Below, piece after piece: positions 7,614-16,393 of a stretch of 64,000 nt of DNA. Location: contig NZ_VITI01000002.1 of the NCBI RefSeq assembly GCF_007827795.1, positions 124,001-188,000 on the forward strand, in the 5' to 3' direction. Under the pieces are notes generated by a model. The model saw only the letters and a program-made list of their open reading frames with translations. It searched no databases and was not told where the DNA came from. How positions within the stretch are numbered: position 1 is the first letter of the stretch; every line of letters starts with the position of its first letter. The stretch comes from Azospirillum brasilense (GTDB taxonomy: Bacteria; Pseudomonadota; Alphaproteobacteria; Azospirillales; Azospirillaceae). The position numbers were made by a program, and so were the translations under genes.

Positions 7614-7811
7614 TGTCAGGCATACGCGAAATTGCGATTCACCAGATAAGTAAAGTAGGGGGTCGTCTTCGCGCGAGCAAGGGGGAGCGCGGGCATGGGC
7701 GCGCCGCGGGCGGGGTACGGCGGGCGGAGCCGACAAGGCTCGAAGCGCTTGCGCAGGCGCGAACGCATCAATATATTCGGATGCCTTCGCAGATCCCGGA
7801 GTTGGTTTGGT

Positions 7812-8258
7812 ATGGCTCGCGTTACCGTCGAAGATTGCGTCCTCAAGGTTCCGAACCGGTTTGAACTGGTTATGATGGCGGCCCAGCGCGCGCGAGAGAT
7901 CGCGTCCGGTGCCCCGCTGTCGATCGATCGCGACAACGACAAGAATCCGGTCGTTGCCCTGCGCGAGATCGCCGATGAGACGGTGATGCTGGATCATCTG
8001 AAGAACGCCCTGATCAAGGGCCACCAGAAGCACGTCGAGCCCGACGAGCCCGAGGAGGAGATCGTCGAGCTGATGGCCGGCGAACACGACTGGGCCGCCC
8101 GTGGCGACACGTCGCTGGAGGACGAGGACGGGATGAGCGAGGCGGAAGAGGTCGGCGAAGGCGACGACCTGCTGTCCGATATGGAGAGCGACCCGGCGGC
8201 GGCCTTCGGCGACACCGAGGACGACGTCGTCGGCCGCGATGCCGACGGGGATCTCTGA
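7812..8258 (+). CDS. rpoZ: RNA polymerase omega subunit
   Basis: The 148-residue protein begins [20 protein letters not shown] and continues QRAREIASG and [14 protein letters not shown], the canonical omega sequence that wraps the beta' C-terminus and helps assemble RNA polymerase. It is longer than the E. coli protein (about 90 residues) because of an acidic tail rich in Glu and Asp, a common alphaproteobacterial extension. ATG 7812 is the family start; the frame is open upstream but unlike omega. It lies 105 bases before the (p)ppGpp synthetase gene, as in many proteobacteria. Omega forms part of a ppGpp-binding site in E. coli polymerase, so the pairing is functional as well as positional. 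Confidence 0.97.
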   Translation: MARVTVEDCVLKVPNRFELVMMAAQRAREIASGAPLSIDRDNDKNPVVALREIADETVMLDHLKNALIKGHQKHVEPDEPEEEIVELMAGEHDWAARGDTSLEDEDGMSEAEEVGEGDDLLSDMESDPAAAFGDTEDDVVGRDADGDL

Positions 8259-8282
8259 CGCTGACCGACAGCGACCGGCTGT

Positions 8283-8304
8283 GGGGGCCGACGGCCCCCC
8301 TTTC
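8283..8304 (+). terminator. Rho-independent-type hairpin after rpoZ
   Basis: GGGGGCC at 8283-8289 pairs with GGCCCCC at 8293-8299 around a three-base loop, followed by C and TTT. It lies 24 bases after the rpoZ stop. The short T-run suggests partial read-through into rsh. Confidence 0.5.
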
Positions 8305-8363
8305 CGTCGACCAACCAATCGTTTGCGAAACTTCATGGCGCACGCTGCGCCGGGTCGGGTGCC

Positions 8364-10535
8364 ATGATCCGGCAATATGAGCTTGTCGAACGCGTCAAGG
8401 CGTACGACCCCTCGGCGGACGAGGAGTTGCTCAACCGCGCCTACGTCTTTTCCATGAAGGCGCACGGCTCGCAGACCCGCGCCTCGGGCGATCCCTATTT
8501 CCTCCACCCGCTGGAAGTCGCCGGCATCCTGACCCAGCTCAAGCTGGACGCCGGGACCATCGCGACGGCGTTGCTGCACGACACGGTCGAAGACACGGTC
8601 GCCACGCTGGAGGACATCGAGAAGCATTTCGGCAAGGAGATCGCCCGTCTGGTCGACGGCGTGACCAAGCTGTCGCGCCTGGAACTGCACAGCGAGCAGG
8701 CCAAGCAGGCCGAGAATTTCCGCAAGCTGGTGCTGGCGATGTCGGAGGACATCCGCGTCCTTCTGGTCAAGCTGGCCGACCGGCTGCACAACATGCGCAC
8801 GCTGTTCCATCTGAAGAACCCGGACAAGCGCAAGCGCATCGCCCGCGAAACCATCGAGATCTACGCCCCCCTGGCCGAGCGCATCGGCATGCATCAGGTC
8901 AAGGACGAGCTGGAGGATCTTTCCTTCGCGGAGCTGAATCCGGACGCCCGCGACAGCATCCTCGCCCAGCTCTCCCGCCTGCGGACAGAGGGCGAGAACC
9001 GGGTCCAGCGGATCATCCAGGAACTCCGCGGCACGCTGGCGGAGGAGGGGCTGCCCAACGCCGGGGTCACCGGGCGCGAGAAGACCGCCTATTCGATCTG
9101 GCGCAAGCTGCAGCGCAAGAATGTCAGCTTCGAGCAGCTGTCGGACATCATGGCCTTCCGGATCATGGTGGACACGGTGCCGGAATGCTATCAGGCGCTG
9201 GGCGTCATCCACGCCCACTACCCGGTCGTTCCGGGGCGCTTCAAGGACTACATCTCGACGCCCAAGCCCAACGGCTACCGCTCGCTCCACACCGGGGTGA
9301 TCGGTCCGGAGCGCAACCGGATCGAGGTGCAGATCCGCACCAGCGACATGCACGAGATCTGCGAACTCGGCGTCGCCGCCCACTGGGCCTACAAGCAGGG
9401 CGAGCCGCGCACCCAGCAGGGGCGCGAGTGCCGCTGGCTTCGCGAGCTTCTGGACATTCTGGAGCACGCCCAGAAGCCCGAGGAGTTCCTGGAGCACACC
9501 AAGCTGGAGCTGTTTCAGGACCAGGTCTTCTGCTTCACGCCCAAGGGCGACCTGATCGCGCTGCCGCGCGGGGCGACCCCGGTTGACTTCGCCTACGCCG
9601 TCCATTCGGAGGTCGGCGACCATTGCGTCGGCGCCAAGATCAACGCGCGGATGCTGCCGCTGCGCACGCAGCTGCAGAACGGCGATCAGGTCGACATCAT
9701 CACGTCCAAGGCCCAGACCCCGGTTCCGGGCTGGGAACGCTTCGTCGTCACCGGCAAGGCGCGGGCGCGCATCCGCAAATTCCTGCGCACCCAGCAGCGC
9801 ACCCAGTACATCGAGCTGGGCCGCGCCATCCTGCAGCGCCAGTTCAAGTCCGAAGGCTACGAGTTCTCGGAAAAGGCGCTGGAAGGCGTCGTCAAGATCT
9901 TCCAGCAGCCGAGCGCCGACGACCTGCTGGCCAGCGTCGGGTCGGGCCTGCATTCGGGCCGCGAGGTCTTCCACGCCGTCTTCCCCGGCCACAAGCCGCA
10001 TGTGGCGACGACCAAGGAAGGCGACGACAAGAACGCCATCACGGTGCCGAAGCCCAAGCCGAAGGCGAAGGGCAACAACGCGCCGCTGCCGATCCGCGGC
10101 CTGATCCCCGGCATGGCGGTCCATTACGCCCGTTGCTGCCACCCGCTGCCGGGCGACCGCATCGTCGGCATCGTGACCACCGGGAAGGGCGTGACCATCC
10201 ACACCATCGACTGCGAGACGCTGGAGAGCTTCCACGAGTCGCCGGAGCGCTGGATCGACGTCGCCTGGGACATCGGGCCGGACAGCCCGGAGGAGCATGT
10301 CGGGCGCATCTCGCTGGTGGTCAACAACGAGCCGGGCTCGCTCGGCACGCTGTCCACGGTCATCGGCAAGAACGGCGGCAACATCACGAACCTGAAGATC
10401 ACCAGCCGCAACACCGACTTCTTCGAGCTGCTGATCGACATCGACGTGAAGGACGCCAAGCATCTGACCAACATCATGGCGGCCCTGCGCGCCACCCCCG
10501 CCATCAACGCGGTGGAGCGGGCGCGGGGGCGGTGA
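8364..10535 (+). CDS. rsh: Bifunctional (p)ppGpp synthetase/hydrolase (RelA/SpoT family)
   Basis: The 723-residue protein has the full long-RSH layout. The HD hydrolase domain carries His48 and the His72-Asp73 pair within LLHDTVEDT. The synthetase domain contains GRFKDYISTPKPNGYRSLH; the RFKD motif is the mark of a bifunctional enzyme, unlike the ExDD of RelA. A TGS domain follows (VFCFTPKGDLIALPRGATP), then a conserved-cysteine region (HYARCCHPLPGD) and a C-terminal ACT domain (SLVVNNEPGSLGTLS). It makes ppGpp on starvation and degrades it otherwise, setting the stringent response. ATG 8364 fits the family start. It follows rpoZ, and the HIT gene follows 26 bases after its stop. Confidence 0.97.
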   Translation: MIRQYELVERVKAYDPSADEELLNRAYVFSMKAHGSQTRASGDPYFLHPLEVAGILTQLKLDAGTIATALLHDTVEDTVATLEDIEKHFGKEIARLVDGVTKLSRLELHSEQAKQAENFRKLVLAMSEDIRVLLVKLADRLHNMRTLFHLKNPDKRKRIARETIEIYAPLAERIGMHQVKDELEDLSFAELNPDARDSILAQLSRLRTEGENRVQRIIQELRGTLAEEGLPNAGVTGREKTAYSIWRKLQRKNVSFEQLSDIMAFRIMVDTVPECYQALGVIHAHYPVVPGRFKDYISTPKPNGYRSLHTGVIGPERNRIEVQIRTSDMHEICELGVAAHWAYKQGEPRTQQGRECRWLRELLDILEHAQKPEEFLEHTKLELFQDQVFCFTPKGDLIALPRGATPVDFAYAVHSEVGDHCVGAKINARMLPLRTQLQNGDQVDIITSKAQTPVPGWERFVVTGKARARIRKFLRTQQRTQYIELGRAILQRQFKSEGYEFSEKALEGVVKIFQQPSADDLLASVGSGLHSGREVFHAVFPGHKPHVATTKEGDDKNAITVPKPKPKAKGNNAPLPIRGLIPGMAVHYARCCHPLPGDRIVGIVTTGKGVTIHTIDCETLESFHESPERWIDVAWDIGPDSPEEHVGRISLVVNNEPGSLGTLSTVIGKNGGNITNLKITSRNTDFFELLIDIDVKDAKHLTNIMAALRATPAINAVERARGR

Positions 10536-10561
10536 GCCTGTCCGTCAGGAGCGAGGGAAGC

Positions 10562-10984
10562 ATGTCCAGCCCGACCATCTTCAGTCGCCTGATCGCCGGC
10601 GAACTGCCTTGCGCCATGGTGTACGAGGATGCGACGACCTTCGCCTTCATGGACGCCGGGCAGGTCAACCCCGGCCATGTGCTGGTCGCGCTGAAGCGCC
10701 CGGCCCCGACCATCCTGGATGTGACGGAGGACGAGGCGGCGGCCCTGTTCCGCACCGTTCACAAGGTCGCCCGCGCCGTCCAGGCGGCCTTTTCGCCGGA
10801 GGGGATCACGCTTCTCCAGACGAACAAGCCGGCGGGCTGGCAGACCGTTCCGCACATCCACGTGCATGTGGTGCCGCGCTACGAGAACGATGGTGCCGAT
10901 CTGGTCTGGCCGCGCCACGACCCGCCAGTTGAAGAATTGAAGGCGCTCGCCGCGCGGATCGCCGCACATCACGTCGTCGAATGA
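10562..10984 (+). CDS. HIT-family nucleotide hydrolase
   Basis: The 140-residue protein is a histidine-triad protein: an N-terminal SPTIFSRLIAGELPCAMVYED segment, a central NPGHVLVALKR strand, and the active-site motif VPHIHVHVVPR with the His-x-His-x-His triad. HIT proteins hydrolyse nucleoside phosphoramidates and related AMP conjugates in the cytoplasm. ATG 10562 lies 26 bases after the rsh stop with GAGGGAAG just upstream, so it is probably co-transcribed with rsh. A promoter-like element for pdxJ follows the gene. Confidence 0.92.
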   Translation: MSSPTIFSRLIAGELPCAMVYEDATTFAFMDAGQVNPGHVLVALKRPAPTILDVTEDEAAALFRTVHKVARAVQAAFSPEGITLLQTNKPAGWQTVPHIHVHVVPRYENDGADLVWPRHDPPVEELKALAARIAAHHVVE

Positions 10985-10988
10985 CGGC

Positions 10989-11017
10989 GTGACGCGACGC
11001 CAAGCCGCCGCTATATA
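10989..11017 (+). promoter_or_regulatory. Candidate promoter for the pdxJ-acpS-lepB-rnc-era run
   Basis: GTGACG at 10989-10994 and TATATA at 11012-11017 are separated by 17 bases, a good sigma-70-type pair. A GGCGT/ACGCC inverted repeat (10986-11001) overlaps the -35. Initiation would leave a leader of about 60 bases before pdxJ. Confidence 0.45.
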
Positions 11018-11082
11018 GCAGGAGAACCGGTGCCCGCCGGATGCAGGATGCGGGACCGGCGCGACACCGGAGTTTCGAGCCT

Positions 11083-11835
11083 ATGCCCCGCCCTCTGCGC
11101 CTCGGCGTGAACATCGACCATGTGGCGACCGTCCGCAACGCGCGGGGCGGGCGTCATCCCGATCCCGTGCGCGCGGCGAAGCTCGCCGCCGAGGCCGGGG
11201 CCGACGGCATCACCGCCCATCTGCGCGAAGACCGCCGCCACATCATCGATTCCGACATCGAGCGGCTGATGGCGGAGATCCGGCTGCCGCTGAACCTGGA
11301 GATGGCGGCGACGGACGAGATGCTCGCCATCGCGTTGCGCCACACGCCGCACGCCTGCTGCCTCGTCCCGGAGAAGCGCACCGAGGTCACCACCGAAGGC
11401 GGGCTGGACGTCGCCGGGCAGATGGGCAACCTGAGGCGCTACGTCGGCGACCTCGGCGCCGCGGGCATCCGCGTTTCCCTGTTCATCGATCCGGAACCGG
11501 CGCAGCTCGACGCCGCCAAGGCTCTGGGCGCCCCGGTGGTGGAACTGCACACCGGCGCTTACTGCGAGGCGCCCGCCGGGGCGGAACGCGCGGCGGAGCT
11601 GGAGCGCATCGTCCGGGCGGCGGCCCACGCCGAGGCCATCGGCCTGGAGTGCCACGCCGGCCATGGGCTGAGTTACGAGACGGTCGGGGCGGTCGCCGCC
11701 ATCCCGACCATCGTGGAGCTGAACATCGGCCATTTCCTGATCGGCGAGGCGATCTTCGTCGGGCTGGGCAACACGCTCCAGCGCATGCGCGCCGTCATGA
11801 AGGACGCCCGCTTGGCGAGTGGAGGCGTCTCATGA
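11083..11835 (+). CDS. pdxJ: Pyridoxine 5'-phosphate synthase
   Basis: The 250-residue protein starts [23 protein letters not shown], the signature of PdxJ, which condenses 1-deoxyxylulose 5-phosphate with aminoacetone 3-phosphate to form pyridoxine 5'-phosphate in the DXP-dependent vitamin B6 pathway. Further conserved blocks are [12 protein letters not shown] (active-site loop), [15 protein letters not shown] and VELHTGAYC. The TIM-barrel length is typical. ATG 11083 was chosen over the in-frame ATG at 11041 because the family begins there and GGAG lies upstream. The stop overlaps the acpS start as ATGA. Confidence 0.97.
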   Translation: MPRPLRLGVNIDHVATVRNARGGRHPDPVRAAKLAAEAGADGITAHLREDRRHIIDSDIERLMAEIRLPLNLEMAATDEMLAIALRHTPHACCLVPEKRTEVTTEGGLDVAGQMGNLRRYVGDLGAAGIRVSLFIDPEPAQLDAAKALGAPVVELHTGAYCEAPAGAERAAELERIVRAAAHAEAIGLECHAGHGLSYETVGAVAAIPTIVELNIGHFLIGEAIFVGLGNTLQRMRAVMKDARLASGGVS

Positions 11836-12299
11836 TCCTCGGCATCGGGAACGACCTGATCGACATCCGCCGGGTCGAGCAGTCGCTGGACCGTTTCGGG
11901 GACCGCTTCATCGCCCGCATCTTCACCGACGTGGAGCGCGCCAAGTCGGAGCGCCGCGCCGGCGCCGCCGGCAAGCACAGCGCGCGGGCCGCGACCTACG
12001 CCAAGCGCTTCGCCGCCAAGGAGGCCTGCTCCAAGGCGCTGGGCACCGGATTTCGCGACGGTGTGTTCTGGCGCGACATGGGGGTGGTGAACCTGCCCTC
12101 CGGCCAGCCGACCATGCGCCTGACCGGCGGGGCGCTGGAGCGGCTGCAGGCGATCACCCCGCCGGGCATGCAGGCGCGCATCCACGTGACGCTGACCGAC
12201 GAGTATCCGATGGCCGAGGCCTTCGTCATCATCAGCGCCGAACCGGCCGACACGTCCGCCAACACCTCCATCACCACCCCCACGGCACCCTCCGCATGA
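11832..12299 (+). CDS. acpS: Holo-[acyl-carrier-protein] synthase
   Basis: The 155-residue protein carries the AcpS motifs [15 protein letters not shown] (metal-binding Asp) and [16 protein letters not shown] (catalytic Glu and Lys). It moves 4'-phosphopantetheine from CoA onto acyl carrier protein, activating fatty-acid synthesis. It is slightly longer than E. coli AcpS because of a Thr/Pro/Ala-rich tail after VIISAEP. It overlaps pdxJ and lepB by four bases each, so translation of the three is likely coupled. The pdxJ-acpS-lepB order is a familiar proteobacterial arrangement. Confidence 0.96.
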   Translation: MILGIGNDLIDIRRVEQSLDRFGDRFIARIFTDVERAKSERRAGAAGKHSARAATYAKRFAAKEACSKALGTGFRDGVFWRDMGVVNLPSGQPTMRLTGGALERLQAITPPGMQARIHVTLTDEYPMAEAFVIISAEPADTSANTSITTPTAPSA

Positions 12300-13066
12300 C
12301 CATGAACAGAGAGACCGCCTTGACCGGCAAATCCAAAGAGACAGGCGGCTTTGCCGAGACGGTGAAGACGGTCTTCTACGCGGTCATCATCGCCTTCGGC
12401 GTGCGGACCTTCGCCTTCGAGCCCTTCAACATCCCATCCGGGTCGATGATCCCGACGCTGCTGATCGGCGACTACCTGTTCGTGTCCAAATTCTCCTACG
12501 GATACAGCAAGTACACGGTCGGCTTCGGTCTGCCGCTGTTCGAGGGCCGCATCATGGGCCACGCGCCGGAGCGCGGCGACGTCGCCGTCTTCAAGCTGCC
12601 GCGCGACAACAAGACCGACTACATCAAGCGCGTCATCGGCCTGCCGGGCGACACCGTCCAGGTGACCGGCGGCGTGCTGCACATCAACGGCCAGCCGGTG
12701 AAGCGCGAGCGGATTGAGGACTATGTGTCCCGCGACGCGCTGGGCCGCGAGGTCCGCATCGCGCAGTTTGTCGAGACCCTGCCGGGCGGGCGCAGCCACC
12801 GCATCATCGAGGAATCGGACAACGGTCCGCTCGACAACACCCCGGCTTTTAAGGTGCCGGCGAACCACCTGTTCATGATGGGCGACAACCGCGACAACTC
12901 GCTGGACAGCCGCGTCCCGTCGCAGGTGGGGTATGTCCCGATGGAGAATCTGGTCGGGCGCGCCGAATTCCTGTTCTTCTCGTTGGAGGACGGGACGCGC
13001 TTCTTCGAGGTGTGGCGCTGGCCGGCGGACCTGCGGTTCAGCCGCCTGTTCAACGCCGTGAAGTGA
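12296..13066 (+). CDS. lepB: Signal peptidase I
   Basis: The 256-residue protein has an N-terminal membrane helix (residues about 25-42) followed by the type I signal peptidase boxes. PSGSMIPTL supplies nucleophile Ser50, [12 protein letters not shown] supplies general base Lys111, and [12 protein letters not shown] is the conserved box E. It cleaves signal peptides from exported proteins on the outer face of the inner membrane. There is one predicted N-terminal helix rather than the two of E. coli LepB. The ATG at 12296 overlaps the acpS stop; a second in-frame ATG is at 12302. A six-base-pair hairpin (13067-13086) sits between this gene and rnc. Confidence 0.96.
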   Translation: MTMNRETALTGKSKETGGFAETVKTVFYAVIIAFGVRTFAFEPFNIPSGSMIPTLLIGDYLFVSKFSYGYSKYTVGFGLPLFEGRIMGHAPERGDVAVFKLPRDNKTDYIKRVIGLPGDTVQVTGGVLHINGQPVKRERIEDYVSRDALGREVRIAQFVETLPGGRSHRIIEESDNGPLDNTPAFKVPANHLFMMGDNRDNSLDSRVPSQVGYVPMENLVGRAEFLFFSLEDGTRFFEVWRWPADLRFSRLFNAVK

Positions 13067-13127
13067 GCCCCGCACAGCACCGGGGCGCGGAGACCGTATT
13101 GTGAGCCCTGAAGAACGGGGGACCCCC

Positions 13128-13877
13128 ATGGCGTCCGATCTGGACGTGAGCGCCGATTCCGCAGACCTCGCGGAACTGGCCGCGGCCGTCGGCCACCGCT
13201 TCGCCGATCCGCAGCGGTTGGCCGACGCAGTCACCCACCCCAGCCTGATGGGGCTGGAGCGCAGCGTTCACGGCGGACGGCCCGAGCAGGGCCCTGGCCT
13301 GGCCTATGAACGGCTGGAGTTCCTGGGCGACCGGGTGCTCGGCCTCGTCATCGCGGAATGGCTGCTGGAACGCTTCCCCGACGAACGCGAGGGCGCGCTC
13401 GCCAAGCGGCACGTCTCGCTGGTCCGACGGGAGGCGCTGAGCCGCGTCGCCGACGCGCTCCAACTGGGCCGCTACCTGCGCCTGTCTCCTTCGGAGGCGC
13501 AAGGCGGCGGGCGGAGCAACCGCACCATCCTGGCCGACGCCTGCGAGGCGGTGATCGGGGCGCTCTATCTGGACGGCGGCATGGCCAAGGCGCGGGACTT
13601 CATCCGCTCCGCCTGGGCCGGGCAGATCGACCGTGCGGAGCCGCCGCCGCTGGATTCCAAGACGGCGTTGCAGGAATGGGCGCAGGGCAACGGGCGTCCC
13701 CTTCCCACCTATGAAATGATCGAGCAGAGCGGCCCGGCGCACCAGCCGGTGTTCCGCATCGCGGTCCGGTTGAAGGGCATGGAGCCGGTGACGGCCACCG
13801 GCCCGTCCAAGCGGGTCGCCGAACGGAAAGCGGCCAGCGCCTTGCTGCGCCAATTGGGAGTGCAGGTCGATGACTGA
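13128..13877 (+). CDS. rnc: Ribonuclease III
   Basis: The 249-residue enzyme has an endonuclease domain with the signature YERLEFLGDRVLG, supplying the Glu and Asp metal ligands, and a second acidic pair in LADACEAVIGALYLDGG. A C-terminal double-stranded RNA-binding domain follows (DSKTALQEWAQGNG to GPSKRVAERKAASALL). The usual Ser after GD in the signature is Arg here. It processes rRNA precursors and cleaves structured RNA. ATG 13128 with GGGGGA five bases upstream is preferred; a GTG at 13101 is an in-frame alternative. The rnc stop overlaps era by eight bases, the classic rnc-era pairing. Confidence 0.96.
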   Translation: MASDLDVSADSADLAELAAAVGHRFADPQRLADAVTHPSLMGLERSVHGGRPEQGPGLAYERLEFLGDRVLGLVIAEWLLERFPDEREGALAKRHVSLVRREALSRVADALQLGRYLRLSPSEAQGGGRSNRTILADACEAVIGALYLDGGMAKARDFIRSAWAGQIDRAEPPPLDSKTALQEWAQGNGRPLPTYEMIEQSGPAHQPVFRIAVRLKGMEPVTATGPSKRVAERKAASALLRQLGVQVDD

Positions 13878-14898
13878 CGGCCGCGACAAGTTTGAAGACG
13901 ACGATTTCGACGATAAGGACGAGGGCGTGAGCGAGAGCGTGGACGAGGGTGCCGACAATGGTGCCGAAGAGGGCGCTGAAGAGGCCGCCTATGTGCCGGA
14001 AAATCCGCGCTGCGGCTTCGTCGCCCTGGTCGGTGCGCCGAACGCCGGCAAGTCCACCTTGCTGAACGCGATGGTCGGCTCCAAGGTGTCGATCGTCAGC
14101 TCCAAGGTGCAGACCACCCGCACGCGCGTCCTGGGCATCACCATCGCCGGCGACAGCCAGATCATCTTCGTGGACACGCCGGGCATCTTCAAGCCGAAGC
14201 GCCGTCTGGACCGCGCCATGGTGGCGGCGGCCTGGCAGGGGGCGGAGGACGCCGATCTGGTCGGCCTGCTGTTCGACGTGTCGCGCCGTGGCATCGACCA
14301 GGACACCCAGGGCATCATCACCCGCTTGAAGGAGCAGGGCCGCAAGGCCATCCTGATCCTGAACAAGATCGACCTCGTGCCGCGCGAGAAGCTGCTGGGC
14401 CTCGCCGACAGCTTCAACCAGGAAGGCATCTTCACCGACATCTTCATGCTGTCCGCCTCGACCGGCGACGGGGTCGAGCATCTGCGCGGCTTCCTGGCCG
14501 CCCGCATGCCGGAAGGCCCGTGGCACTACCCGGAGGACCAGATCTCCGACATGCCGATGCGCCTCCTGGCGGCGGAGATCACCCGCGAGAAGCTGTTCCA
14601 GCAGCTTCACCAGGAACTCCCCTACGCGGCGACGGTCGAAACCGAGCAGTGGGAGGAGTTCGAGAACGGGTCGGTCAAGATCTCCCAGGTCGTGTATGTC
14701 CAGCGCGACAGCCAGAAGGCCATCGTGCTCGGCAAGCAGGGCACCCGCATCAAGGCGCTGGGGCAGGCCGCCCGCACCGAGCTGGAGGAAATGCTTGAAC
14801 AGCGCGTCCACCTGATGCTGTTCGTCAAGGTGCGCGAGGACTGGGAGAACGACCCGGAGCGCTACGAGGCCTGGAACCTCGACTTCGGCGCGTCCTAA
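13870..14898 (+). CDS. era: GTPase Era, with an acidic N-terminal extension
   Basis: Era is an essential GTPase that binds the 3' end of 16S rRNA during small-subunit assembly. G1 GAPNAGKST is at residues 55-63, then DTPGIF (G3) and LNKIDLV (G4). A C-terminal KH domain (VYVQRDSQKAIVLGKQG) binds RNA. The first 45 residues are a strongly acidic, probably disordered extension (EDDDFDDKDEG and similar) not found in E. coli Era. An internal GTG near residue 20 would remove only part of it. The eight-base overlap with rnc suggests coupled translation. Confidence 0.96.
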   Translation: MTDGRDKFEDDDFDDKDEGVSESVDEGADNGAEEGAEEAAYVPENPRCGFVALVGAPNAGKSTLLNAMVGSKVSIVSSKVQTTRTRVLGITIAGDSQIIFVDTPGIFKPKRRLDRAMVAAAWQGAEDADLVGLLFDVSRRGIDQDTQGIITRLKEQGRKAILILNKIDLVPREKLLGLADSFNQEGIFTDIFMLSASTGDGVEHLRGFLAARMPEGPWHYPEDQISDMPMRLLAAEITREKLFQQLHQELPYAATVETEQWEEFENGSVKISQVVYVQRDSQKAIVLGKQGTRIKALGQAARTELEEMLEQRVHLMLFVKVREDWENDPERYEAWNLDFGAS

Positions 14899-14925
14899 AG
14901 CACCGGTCAGGGTATAGGCGTGGGC

Positions 14926-14957
14926 GGACGGTCCCCCATATAGAGGGGCAATCGTCC
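14926..14957 (+). terminator. Hairpin between era and the YcjX-like gene
   Basis: GGACG at 14926-14930 pairs with CGTCC at 14953-14957, and CCCC inside pairs with GGGG across an ATATAG-containing loop. It lies in the 79-base gap after era. It has no U-tract, so it may act as a partial terminator or processing site. Confidence 0.35.
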
Positions 14958-14977
14958 CCTACACGGACCGGCTGACC

Positions 14978-16393
14978 GTGCGTGTGCCCATTTTCAACGA
15001 CCTGTACGACGCCGGCTCGCGCCTGTTGGGGCGGGCCGGCGATCTCGTTTCCGGCGGCATCCTGGAGCAGGACGTCCGTCTCGGCGTCACCGGGTTGCGA
15101 AGGGCCGGCAAGACCGTCTTCGTCACCTCGCTGGTCGACAATCTGCTGAAGGCCGGGCGGCTTCCTTTCCTGGACGTCGTGTCGTCCGGGCGCTTCCAGG
15201 CGTCGCGCCTGCGGCCCCAGCCCGACGCCCAGGTCCCCCGTTTCGAGGTGGAGCAGAGGCTGGCCGAACTGACCGGCCCGGCGCCCCATTGGCCGACCGA
15301 GACGCGGGGCATCAGCCAACTCCGCCTGTCCATGCGCTACCGCCCGAACGCCGTGCTGAAGCGCACGGTGCAGCCGGTCGCCACGCTGAATCTGGACATC
15401 GTCGACTATCCCGGCGAGTGGCTGCTCGACCTGCCGCTTCTGCACCAGTCTTTTGCGGAATGGAGCGCGCTCACCCTGGAACTGGCCGGGCGGGCGCCGC
15501 GCGACGAGCTGTCGGTGTCCTGGCGCGGCTGGCTCGCCACCCTCGACACGGCGGCTCCGGCGGAGGAGGAGCAGGCGCGGCGCGGCGCGGCGCTGTTCAC
15601 CGATTACCTGCACGCCTGCCGCCGCTCCGACAATCTGCTGAGCCTGATCCAGCCGGGGCGCTTCGTCGAGCCGGGCGACATGGCGAACGCACCGCTGCTG
15701 ACCTTCTGCCCGCTGCCGGGCGAAAGGCCGCGCGCGCGCGGCAGCCTGTGGGCGCTGATGGAGGACCGCTACGAGGCGTACAAGACCAACGTCGTCCGCC
15801 GCTTCTTCGCCGACCATTTCGCCCGGCTCGACCGGCAGATCGTCCTGATCGACGTGCTGGGGGCGCTGAACTCCGGCCCGGCGGGCATGGCGGACATGAA
15901 GCGGGCGCTGGAACTGAGCCTGGAGCCGTTCCGCCACGGCCCCAGCAGTTGGCTGGACTGGCTGCTGGGGCGGAGGATCGACCGCGTGCTGTTCGCCGCG
16001 ACCAAGGCCGATCATGTCGCCTCGCACCAGCACAACAGCCTGCGCCATCTGCTGGACCGTCTGGTGTCCGACGCCCGCGCCGGCATCCGCTTCGAAGGGG
16101 CGCAGGTGGAGACGATGGCCATCGCCGCCCTGAAATCGACCGAAACGGTGGTGACCGAGCATGAGGGGCGGCAGTTGCGCTGCGTGCGCGGCGTGCCCAT
16201 CGGGCGCGACCGCCCGACCGTGCTGTTCCCCGGCGAGATTCCGGAGGACGCCGACTTTCCGCCGGGGCAGGAGCGGCCCTACAACTTCATGTCCTTCCTG
16301 CCGCCCGCCGACCTCGCACGCGAGGCGCGCGGCCTGCCGCACATCCGGCTGGATCAGGCCATGCAGTTCCTGCTGGGGGATTATCTGGAATGA
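14978..16393 (+). CDS. YcjX-like P-loop NTPase
   Basis: The 471-residue protein matches the YcjX (DUF463) family of predicted GTP/ATP-binding proteins. It has an N-terminal P-loop RLGVTGLRRAGKTVF near residues 35-50, a family-specific DYPGEWLLDLPL block with a Walker B-like Asp, and LFAATKADHV near the C-terminal half as the base-recognition motif. Relatives are linked to phage-shock and envelope stress regulons in enterobacteria, with an unknown precise role. The start is GTG 14978; no strong ribosome site is visible. The stop overlaps the next gene as ATGA, the same pairing seen for ycjX-ycjF. Confidence 0.88.
   Translation: MRVPIFNDLYDAGSRLLGRAGDLVSGGILEQDVRLGVTGLRRAGKTVFVTSLVDNLLKAGRLPFLDVVSSGRFQASRLRPQPDAQVPRFEVEQRLAELTGPAPHWPTETRGISQLRLSMRYRPNAVLKRTVQPVATLNLDIVDYPGEWLLDLPLLHQSFAEWSALTLELAGRAPRDELSVSWRGWLATLDTAAPAEEEQARRGAALFTDYLHACRRSDNLLSLIQPGRFVEPGDMANAPLLTFCPLPGERPRARGSLWALMEDRYEAYKTNVVRRFFADHFARLDRQIVLIDVLGALNSGPAGMADMKRALELSLEPFRHGPSSWLDWLLGRRIDRVLFAATKADHVASHQHNSLRHLLDRLVSDARAGIRFEGAQVETMAIAALKSTETVVTEHEGRQLRCVRGVPIGRDRPTVLFPGEIPEDADFPPGQERPYNFMSFLPPADLAREARGLPHIRLDQAMQFLLGDYLE

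Noticed and set aside
7581-10463. Upstream extension of the NYN frame on the minus strand opposite rpoZ and rsh
   Set aside because: The NYN family sequence begins after TTG 7580, which has a ribosome site and TATAAT; the extension is antisense to well-supported genes.
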